Below, piece after piece: positions 1 to 5,163 of a stretch of 10,078 nucleotides of DNA; position 1 is the first letter of the stretch, and every line of letters begins with the position of its first letter. Where the stretch lies: the NCBI GenBank assembly GCA_022784805.1, contig JALFYG010000075.1, positions 1 through 10,078 of the forward strand. Direction: 5' to 3'. The notes under the pieces are model-generated. The model was not told where the DNA came from, did not search any database, and saw nothing but the letters and a program-made list of their open reading frames with translations. Made by a program: the position numbers and the translations under genes. The stretch is from Spirochaetales bacterium (GTDB lineage: Bacteria > Spirochaetota > Spirochaetia > Sphaerochaetales > Sphaerochaetaceae).

Positions 1-1
1 T

Positions 2-1279
2 TTGGACAAAGTCTTCATTCAGGGAGGCATGGATAAAGCTTCTCCCAAAGTAGTCGTTGCTGTTGACCCTGATAGAGTCGAAGCCTTTGAAAGGGGTGAA
101 TTGGTTGTCGAGAGTAATTCTATTCCTGTGGAGCTTCTGGAAGGTAATAATGATTCCGTCATTGAAGTCAGAATAGTTTCCGGGGGAGTGGATAGGGTTA
201 CAAAAGACGATCTTGATAAGGCATTGTCTTATGTTGATACAGCTTTATCTGACGTTAAAGATGAGGTTGTCTCTTATGTAGATGAGAAGGTTGAGAGTTC
301 TTTCACTTCAATCCCAGTAGAGAAAATTGGTGCTTCTCTTTCTATTGAGGAAATCAAGGATTATGTAGATTCTTCTTTCCTTACTCTAAAGAGTGAGATT
401 GTCTCTTATATAGATGAGAAGGCAGATGAAGCTTTGGCTGCACTTAATACTCTCGGCTCAAGAAGTGTTGATATCAATGTAAATGGCTCTTCAGAAACGG
501 AGTACATAGAGAAATATGCCGATTCCATTCTCTCTGTAATAAAGGATGAGATAAATTCTTACTTAGATGAGAAAATGGAAGAGGTTTATTCTGCTGTGGC
601 AGCAATAGATCTTTCTTCCTTGGAAGAAGTTTTAGCATCCAACAAAGATGAGCTAGTCTCCTATGTAGACGGAGTTGCCAAAGAAAAGAGTGAGGAAATC
701 TTAAAAGAGATTGACGCCATTTTCGAAGCTAAGCTCAATAATGAGGGTGAAGTTGTCTCAGATACTACAGAGGAAGAGATTATCTTCCTGGTTGATCAGT
801 GCATTGTCAGAAATGGAATCTGGTATATTGAAACTGATGAGGGCTATGAAGTCGTCGGACATGAGGAAGATATTTCATCTCTGATAATACCTGAATTTAT
901 TGACGGCCTTCCTGTGGTTGCCATCAAAGAGGGTGCCTTTAAAGACTCCTTGACACTTAAGGGTGACGTAGTCCTTCCAAAGAGCCTGGAGAGGATAGAG
1001 AGCGAAGCTTTCATGAACTGTAGAAACATAGATGGTAAGCTCTATATTCCTTCCTCATTGGAGACCATTGGAGATAGAGCCTTCTATGGCTGCGAAAAAC
1101 TCTCTGGTGACTTGATTATCCCTGATAGCGTGGAAACTATCGGAGACGAAGCTTTTGCCTACTGTAGAAAGCTTGGAAAAGCTGTCTATGGAGGAAGAGG
1201 ACTTTTATTCGTAGGTGAAGGTGTCTTCGAGTCAAGCTCTGTGGAGAAGAGTAATTTCCCACTGGAAGTAGACTTATAA
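2..1279 (+). CDS. Coiled-coil/fibre-like repeat protein with C-terminal BspA-type leucine-rich repeats (probably 5'-partial)
   Basis: I do not recognise a named family for the whole protein. The frame is open from the window edge. The first codon is a TTG with no visible ribosome binding site, so it may be an internal Leu and the true start may lie upstream. Residues 1-60 form a beta-rich head. Residues about 67-245 are acidic and helix-prone and carry a recurring SYhDEKh motif near residues 91, 134, 186 and 220, in the contexts KDEVVSYVDEK, KSEIVSYIDEK, KDEINSYLDEK and KDELVSYVDG. This looks like repeated fibre or coiled-coil segments. Residues about 290-415 are four to five LRR_5 (BspA-like) units of about 24 residues, seen as IPxSLETIGDRAFYGC and IPDSVETIGDEAFAYC. 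LRR_5 units often mediate adhesion or protein binding. No signal peptide or membrane segment is visible in this part. A surface or fibre-like binding role is inference. A strong terminator follows 18 bp after the stop. Confidence 0.
   Translation: MDKVFIQGGMDKASPKVVVAVDPDRVEAFERGELVVESNSIPVELLEGNNDSVIEVRIVSGGVDRVTKDDLDKALSYVDTALSDVKDEVVSYVDEKVESSFTSIPVEKIGASLSIEEIKDYVDSSFLTLKSEIVSYIDEKADEALAALNTLGSRSVDINVNGSSETEYIEKYADSILSVIKDEINSYLDEKMEEVYSAVAAIDLSSLEEVLASNKDELVSYVDGVAKEKSEEILKEIDAIFEAKLNNEGEVVSDTTEEEIIFLVDQCIVRNGIWYIETDEGYEVVGHEEDISSLIIPEFIDGLPVVAIKEGAFKDSLTLKGDVVLPKSLERIESEAFMNCRNIDGKLYIPSSLETIGDRAFYGCEKLSGDLIIPDSVETIGDEAFAYCRKLGKAVYGGRGLLFVGEGVFESSSVEKSNFPLEVDL
267..422 (+). repeat. Near-identical 24-bp direct repeat inside the fibre-like region
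   Basis: Positions 267-290 and 399-422 match except for about two bases (ttgtctcttatgtagatgag against ttgtctcttatatagatgag). They lie 132 bp, or 44 codons, apart in the same frame. Weaker in-frame copies lie near 550-575 and 648-670. The DNA-level identity suggests the SYhDEK units arose by internal duplication, and that recombination could change the repeat number. Confidence 0.
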
Positions 1280-1296
1280 AGATAAGGTTTTTAAGA

Positions 1297-1333
1297 AATG
1301 TGGACGGTAGGCGACTATCGTCCATATTCTTTT
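1297..1333 (+). terminator. Intrinsic terminator after the LRR gene
   Basis: The arm at 1297-1310 pairs with 1315-1328 over 14 positions, two of them G-U, and closes a GCGA (GNRA-type) tetraloop at 1311-1314. TCTTTT follows at 1328-1333. It lies 18 bp after the stop codon of the leucine-rich-repeat gene and separates that gene from the defence-like operon. Confidence 0.
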
Positions 1334-1379
1334 GCTACAAAAACGATATACCTGTTGAAGTTTTCTGAAATAGATGGTG

Positions 1380-1404
1380 TTATTGTCAATAATATATATA
1401 TTAT
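1380..1404. promoter_or_regulatory. Two overlapping palindromes upstream of the HTH operon promoter
   Basis: TTATTGTCAATAA at 1380-1392 is a perfect dyad of six-base arms around one central base. ATAATATATATATTAT at 1389-1404 is a perfect 16-bp palindrome, but it is low-complexity AT and could arise by chance. Both lie about 20-45 bp upstream of the -35 element. A binding site for the HTH protein encoded just downstream is plausible but is inference. Confidence 0.
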
Positions 1405-1422
1405 ATCTCTTTAAATATATTT

Positions 1423-1434
1423 GTATTGAAATAC
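1423..1434. promoter_or_regulatory. Inverted repeat over the -35 element (candidate operator)
   Basis: GTATTGAAATAC is a perfect 5-2-5 inverted repeat that covers the proposed -35 hexamer at 1426-1431. It shares the TATTG core with the dyad at 1380-1392. Binding here would block RNA polymerase, as expected for autorepression by the XRE-family product of the first gene. The regulator assignment is inference. Confidence 0.
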
Positions 1435-1453
1435 TTAAACAAATTGTTATAAT
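1426..1453 (+). promoter_or_regulatory. Sigma70-type promoter of the HTH-ATPase-TOPRIM operon
   Basis: The -35 element is TTGAAA (1426-1431) and the -10 element is a perfect TATAAT (1448-1453), with a 16-bp spacer. Transcription would start near 1460, about 25 bp before the ATG at 1484. An AAGG ribosome binding site at 1474-1477 sits six bases before that ATG. This is the clearest promoter in the window. Confidence 0.
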
Positions 1454-1483
1454 ATATCTTAGAGGTAATATTTAAGGTTTAAT

Positions 1484-1795
1484 ATGAGTGACTTTCAAAA
1501 ATATTTAGATGAATCATTACCAAAGGTGAATATTTCAGAATTTTCTAATTCTGATCCGGAACCATTGCAATATGACCTGTATGCAGAAATTCAAGAAATG
1601 ATCACCAAGGAAAGAAAAAAGCAAAAGATTACACAAAAAGAGTTGTCGAAAAAAACCGGGTTATCACAAGCAAATATCAGTAATATTGAAAATGGAATAA
1701 CATGTCCGACCGTTGATTCTCTCTTAAAGATTGCAGCTGCTTTAGGAAAGCGACTTATCGTCACTTTTGAAGAAATGGGGAGAAATATCATATGA
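1484..1795 (+). CDS. XRE-family HTH regulator, HigA-like antitoxin type
   Basis: This 103-residue protein has a cro/C1-type helix-turn-helix at about residues 36-95. The core TQKELSKKTGLSQANISNIE (50-69) contains the recognition helix (about 61-69), and LLKIAAALGKRLIVTFEE (80-97) closes the fold. The about 33-residue N-terminal extension and the C-terminal LIVTFEE strand are the layout of HigA-type antitoxins that partner RelE/HigB toxins. No RelE-like gene lies before or after it. Its TGA overlaps the ATG of the ATPase gene (ATGA at 1792-1795), so it is translationally coupled to that gene. I infer that it represses its own operon through the inverted repeats at 1380-1434. It could also act as an antitoxin-like inhibitor of the ATPase/TOPRIM pair. 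The fold is near certain; the role is not. Confidence 0.
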   Translation: MSDFQKYLDESLPKVNISEFSNSDPEPLQYDLYAEIQEMITKERKKQKITQKELSKKTGLSQANISNIENGITCPTVDSLLKIAAALGKRLIVTFEEMGRNII

Positions 1796-2883
1796 ATATG
1801 CTAAGTAATCTAAGAGTAGATGGATTTCGTGGAATTTGCGATTTGGAAATTAATCATTTGTCACAGGTGAACTTGATTATAGGTGATAATAACTGTGGTA
1901 AAACCAGTCTGTTGGAGGCAGTACAGTTATTGCGTTCAGAAAGTATTGCAAATATTTATCGCGTTGCCAAACTACGTAGTAGTTCTTTTTTTGCATCCTC
2001 TAATTCCCTTTATGATAACTTTATTTGCATGTTTCCTAGAAGCGACGATAATCTAAGAATCCAACTTTCAGGAGTATGTGGAGGGGATGCCATTTCATAT
2101 ACACTTTCTGGTATAGAATCAAGAGAACTCCTTGATTTGAATGAACTTGATCGCTTTTCTCGGAGAGATTTTGAAGACGTAGCAGGTGAAAGTGAAATAG
2201 ACGTCTTTGATGGGAACTTAGCATATGTAAAAAACAAACATCTTTCAGATGAAAAGATTCATCTGAATAGATTTTCGCGAATGACAGGTACTTCTCTAGA
2301 AGAAAATAATCAAATAGAAATCAGTTATGTTGCACCTTTTGATCATTTTAAGGGGAATATAATCAGTAGCATTATAAAAAATGATTCATACAAAGAAATC
2401 TGTCTGAAAGCTTTGCAACTCTTTGATGATGAAATAGAAGACATGATGATCTTCAGGAGTGATATTGTAAATCGTCCTGTGGAGTATTTGAAACACAAAA
2501 AGCTTGGTAATATGCCTCTGTATACCTATGGTGATGGAATAAAGAAAGTTCTTGTTTTGTCGAATGCGGTGGCTAGTGCAGCAAATGGTATCCTTTTGAT
2601 TGATGAAATAGAAACTTCGATCCATCAAAAATACTTTGATGATATCTTCCGTTTTATTGTAAAAGCATGTAATGCTTTTAATGTGCAAGTATTTATTACA
2701 ACCCATAGTATAGAGGCTATAGACGGCTTGCTTGGTACGCAGGATTATGCTACTCAGTCTGTTTCTGACGCAATTACAGCTGTGACACTGATGAGAAATG
2801 GTGGGAAAACCTACGCCAGAGTTCTTTCTGGAAGGGATGTGTATGAAAACAGGGAAGCATTTGGTTTCGAGGTACGCCTATGA
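1792..2883 (+). CDS. AAA family ATPase, OLD/AriA-like (putative anti-phage defence)
   Basis: This 363-residue ABC/SMC-like ATPase is of the kind found in OLD nucleases, Gabija GajA and PARIS AriA. It opens with LRVDGFRGICDLEI and then Walker A GDNNCGKTS (31-39, K37). A variable insert fills about 50-240. A signature-like YGDGIKKV lies at 246-253, Walker B GILLIDEIE at 266-274 (D271, E272), and a THS switch at 304-306 (H305). The tail GRDVYENREAFGFEVRL is typical of this group. It has no TOPRIM domain of its own; that activity is carried by the next gene, which overlaps it by ATGA at 2880-2883. A GGGGAGA ribosome binding site lies eight bases before the ATG. I infer a cytosolic sensor or scaffold for the downstream nuclease. 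Gabija is unlikely because no UvrD-type helicase gene is present. Confidence 0.
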   Translation: MNMLSNLRVDGFRGICDLEINHLSQVNLIIGDNNCGKTSLLEAVQLLRSESIANIYRVAKLRSSSFFASSNSLYDNFICMFPRSDDNLRIQLSGVCGGDAISYTLSGIESRELLDLNELDRFSRRDFEDVAGESEIDVFDGNLAYVKNKHLSDEKIHLNRFSRMTGTSLEENNQIEISYVAPFDHFKGNIISSIIKNDSYKEICLKALQLFDDEIEDMMIFRSDIVNRPVEYLKHKKLGNMPLYTYGDGIKKVLVLSNAVASAANGILLIDEIETSIHQKYFDDIFRFIVKACNAFNVQVFITTHSIEAIDGLLGTQDYATQSVSDAITAVTLMRNGGKTYARVLSGRDVYENREAFGFEVRL

Positions 2884-3605
2884 ATAAGCTGATTCTATGT
2901 GAAGGTGAGACCGATGCTATTTTGCTTAGCTACTATTTGGAAAGAGTTGCTGGCTGGGCGTATAGCAAAAAATGTCCCCAAGGATTATCAATTCGGGCAA
3001 CAGCGCAAAATGAATCGGTCAACTGGTATAAAAAAGATGATGATTATCTATTAATCTGTGCAGTAGGTGGAAAAGATAATTTTAAAAGGTTCTTTAATGA
3101 AAAGATCAGAAACCCACTCATCCTTGTCAATGCATTTGAAAAGATTTCTATTGTGACAGATCGAGATAATCGAGACATAGAAACAATAGAGGCATCTGCT
3201 TTGTCCATCTTTGATGTATCAGATGTTGAAATCAGGAATAACCAATGGGTTGACTGTTGCTATACTGATCAATTTGGAATAGTACAAACCTTTAGAGTTC
3301 TTTTGGTAGTTATTCCAACCGATCAGCAAGGAGCACTTGAAACTGAAATGTTGAAAGCAATTGCGGAAGATACATATGACAAAAACATTGTTGAGAAAAC
3401 TGGAGCTTTTGCCAATCAAATGAGAGTAGAAGCAGATCGTTATATTTCCTCTGAGCGTTTGAAACTAAAAGCTCATTTAGGTCTTACTTGGGCAATTCAG
3501 TTTCCAGAAAAGGTATTTACCAAAATAGATGAACAAATCAGGAATGTAAGATGGGAAGAATCAGAAACTCTACGTTCTTGCTTCGCTGTTTTAAATGAGA
3601 TATAG
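2880..3605 (+). CDS. Small TOPRIM-type putative nuclease, partner of the AAA ATPase
   Basis: This 241-residue protein begins LILCEGETDAILLSYYL (4-20), a classic first TOPRIM strand with an acidic residue at E8 or E10. A second acidic cluster, IVTDRDNRD (91-99; D94, D96, D99), corresponds to the DxD metal-binding motif. A GALETEML segment at 151-158 resembles the conserved LE region seen in DUF3226-type TOPRIM proteins. OLD, GajA and AriB (DUF4435) use the same acidic set to cleave DNA or tRNA. The exact Pfam family (DUF3226, DUF4435 or another) cannot be fixed by eye. The gene starts inside the ATPase stop codon (ATGA), with GAGG at 2869-2872 as ribosome binding site, so the two products are probably made in fixed ratio and may form a complex. 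Substrate and trigger are unknown. Confidence 0.
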   Translation: MNKLILCEGETDAILLSYYLERVAGWAYSKKCPQGLSIRATAQNESVNWYKKDDDYLLICAVGGKDNFKRFFNEKIRNPLILVNAFEKISIVTDRDNRDIETIEASALSIFDVSDVEIRNNQWVDCCYTDQFGIVQTFRVLLVVIPTDQQGALETEMLKAIAEDTYDKNIVEKTGAFANQMRVEADRYISSERLKLKAHLGLTWAIQFPEKVFTKIDEQIRNVRWEESETLRSCFAVLNEI

Positions 3606-3682
3606 CCTAACAGTATCGGGATTGAGCGTATAAACGATTTGTCTGGATGTTTTATCCCCTTTGTGATGTTGAAGAATGAAGA

Positions 3683-3790
3683 ATGCGTCTGCAGAGTTAT
3701 ATCAACTACCCACGTGGCAGAGCCATCGGGGTTTCCGCCGACTGGAAAGAGATGAAAACTTTACGATCTAAAAAAATCTTCAGCACATAA
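3683..3790 (+). other. 35-codon open frame, possible gene relic
   Basis: ATG at 3683 to TAA at 3788 encodes a 35-residue basic peptide containing the stretch SYINYPRGRAIGVSADWKEM. I do not recognise the family. There is no good ribosome binding site, and an in-frame TGA lies two codons upstream of the ATG. The composition looks more like true coding sequence than the surrounding spacer, so it could be the leftover end of a decayed gene. It could equally be chance. Confidence 0.
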
Positions 3791-3836
3791 TTATGAGAAT
3801 GATCAGCGGAGTTTTCTGCTTTAATTCTTGATTATA

Positions 3837-3855
3837 ATCGTAAAATATTTACGAT
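3837..3855. promoter_or_regulatory. Perfect 19-bp dyad (candidate operator)
   Basis: ATCGTAAAATATTTACGAT has eight-base arms around a three-base centre and is perfectly symmetric. It lies about 45 bp upstream of the proposed -10 element of the following ATPase gene. The length and symmetry fit a dimeric regulator's binding site. Which regulator is unknown, and the sequence differs from the dyads in front of the HTH operon. Confidence 0.
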
Positions 3856-3860
3856 AAATT

Positions 3861-3892
3861 AAAAGATTAAAAGTAAATCTTTTGTTTTTTTT
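3861..3892 (+). terminator. AT-only hairpin followed by an eight-T run
   Basis: AAAAGATT (3861-3868) pairs perfectly with AATCTTTT (3876-3883) around a seven-base loop. A G and eight Ts (3885-3892) follow. The shape is that of an intrinsic terminator, but the stem has only one G-C pair and lies about 255 bp after the nearest upstream stop codon. It could be a weak terminator, an attenuator or a second operator-like dyad. It overlaps the proposed -35 element of the next gene. Confidence 0.
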
Positions 3893-3909
3893 GTTATCTA
3901 TGATAAAAT
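3882..3909 (+). promoter_or_regulatory. Probable promoter of the solitary AAA ATPase gene
   Basis: TTGTTT (3882-3887) and TAAAAT (3904-3909) are spaced by 16 bp, and an overlapping TATGAT lies at 3899-3904. An AAAAGG ribosome binding site at 3918-3923 lies ten bases before the ATG at 3934. The hexamers are only moderate matches and the region is AT-rich. Confidence 0.
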
Positions 3910-3933
3910 CCTATTGTAAAAGGTTGTTCAGCT

Positions 3934-5064
3934 ATGTTGGAAAAAATTGTTATCAAGAACTTTAAGTCGTTCTCTAAAGAAACAGTTATTGATTTTGCAA
4001 AGACAAACTATTCATTTTTACCTCAGAATTGTAGTGATGACGGCATTCTCAAAGGAACCATGTTTGTCGGTGCCAACGCTTCTGGAAAATCGAATGTATT
4101 AATTGCCATAAAACTTCTTCTTGATATGCTGTTTCTCGAGAAGAATATAAATTCCGATATTTACAAGTGCATTTTTAACTCGGATCCCAGATATTCATTG
4201 GATTACTATTTCAAGGTAAAAGGATCTACCGTCCAGTATGAGTTTATTGTTGAAACAAATAAAAGCATTATCAGTGAGAGATTATTTATCGATAAGAAGA
4301 TGATGTTAGATAGATTAGGAAACAATGCTCGAGTTTTTATTACAGAACCCAATGGGATAATCTATTCAGAAGATGATGTTGATGGTGAGACTTTATTCCT
4401 TCGTACACTCTATTTCAACACAAAGTTTGCAGGAAACACTGTTCTGAAAGAATGGATGGAATATCTTACAAATTCGGTTTATTTAAATGCATATGAGCAA
4501 ATTCTTATTTCTTATGGAAAACATGATTTAAATGTTACCAGCTATCTAAAGAAGAATGGCAGCGAAAAGATCAATGCGTTGTTCAATGCATATAACTTTA
4601 AACAAAACATAGAGTATATTAATAAAGAAGGTGAAAACAGCATCTTTTTTAAAAGGGCTGACATTAATGAGCCAATACCTTTTTCAATGGAATCGACAGG
4701 TAATAAAAACTTACTCAGAATGCTTCCTTCCTTTCTGACAGTGGTTGAATCTGGAGGAATGATTCTTATAGATGAGTTTTCCAGCGGATTTCATAATGAG
4801 TTAGAGACATTGTTGGTCAAGTATTTTATGAAAAATGCTGAGCATTCTCAGATGATTTTCGTGTCCCATTCAACAAATCTGTTAAATAATTCAATACTTC
4901 GACCAGATCAAGAATATGCAGTTGAGTTTAATGGAAGGGAAGGAACTACTTTAAAACGTTTTTCTTCAGAACAACCACGTGCAGCGCAAAACATTGAAAA
5001 GATGTATGTGAGTGGAGTTTTTGGAGGTCTTCCAGGATATAAAAAGGAATCAGGTAAAGATTAA
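3934..5064 (+). CDS. AAA_15/COG1106 ATPase, RloA/AbiLi-like, without a visible partner
   Basis: This 376-residue ATP-binding protein begins MLEKIVIKNFKSF, the usual opening of AAA_15/AAA_21 proteins. Walker A GANASGKS spans 46-53 (K52), a signature-like ESTGNKNLLRML lies at 253-264, Walker B MILIDE at 276-281 (D280, E281) and the switch SHS at 311-313 (H312). The tail, residues 348-369 with R349, N353, K356, Y358 and the segment GVFGGLP, is a hallmark of the COG1106 group that includes RloA and AbiLi. These are usually followed at once by an RloB-type nuclease gene. Here the next gene is a GH3 glycosidase 99 bp away, so the partner is lost, unlinked, or replaced by the TOPRIM gene upstream. 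It has its own promoter region and is not coupled to the preceding operon. A phage-defence role is inference from family and context. Confidence 0.
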   Translation: MLEKIVIKNFKSFSKETVIDFAKTNYSFLPQNCSDDGILKGTMFVGANASGKSNVLIAIKLLLDMLFLEKNINSDIYKCIFNSDPRYSLDYYFKVKGSTVQYEFIVETNKSIISERLFIDKKMMLDRLGNNARVFITEPNGIIYSEDDVDGETLFLRTLYFNTKFAGNTVLKEWMEYLTNSVYLNAYEQILISYGKHDLNVTSYLKKNGSEKINALFNAYNFKQNIEYINKEGENSIFFKRADINEPIPFSMESTGNKNLLRMLPSFLTVVESGGMILIDEFSSGFHNELETLLVKYFMKNAEHSQMIFVSHSTNLLNNSILRPDQEYAVEFNGREGTTLKRFSSEQPRAAQNIEKMYVSGVFGGLPGYKKESGKD

Positions 5065-5151
5065 TAGGACTGTTTATTGTAAAAAGGTATTAATTAGTTC
5101 TGCCATCTAGAAAAAAGATGATGCAAATCAGCACAAAAGATTAAGTAATTC

Positions 5152-5160
5152 AAGGAGGGG
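5152..5160 (+). promoter_or_regulatory. Very strong ribosome binding site of the GH3 gene
   Basis: AAGGAGGGG contains a full AGGAGG (5153-5158) five bases before the ATG at 5164. This fixes the start codon and predicts high translation. Confidence 0.
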
Positions 5161-5163
5161 GAT

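Larger units (their letters stand above)
3606..3933. other. Gene-poor spacer between the two ATPase loci
   Basis: No convincing gene is present in these 328 bp. The first half is noticeably richer in G and C than the second and contains the 35-codon frame described at 3683-3790. A weak hairpin, AGCGGA-GTTT-TCTGCT (3805-3820, one G-U pair), is followed by TTAATTCTT and might end the TOPRIM transcript. The second half is very AT-rich and holds a 19-bp dyad, an AT-only hairpin and the probable promoter of the next gene. Confidence 0.

Noticed and set aside
1280..1483. RelE/HigB toxin gene expected beside a HigA-like antitoxin
   Set aside because: The 204-bp gap holds only a terminator, palindromes and a promoter. 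No toxin-like frame was found on either strand.
2386..2706. 106-codon minus-strand frame inside the ATPase gene
   Set aside because: It is antisense to the Walker B region of a clear ATPase, with no family match and no promoter or ribosome binding site.
1792..3605. Gabija (GajA/GajB)
   Set aside because: GajA carries ATPase and TOPRIM in one chain and is followed by a UvrD-like helicase. Here the domains are split and no helicase gene is present.
3606..3933. Insertion sequence remnant between the ATPase loci
   Set aside because: No terminal inverted repeats, target duplication or recognisable transposase motif could be seen. The short frame is recorded only as a possible relic.
5103..5119. 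Hairpin CATCT...AGATG before the GH3 gene as a terminator
   Set aside because: Five-base stem with a seven-base A-rich loop and no T run; too weak to call.
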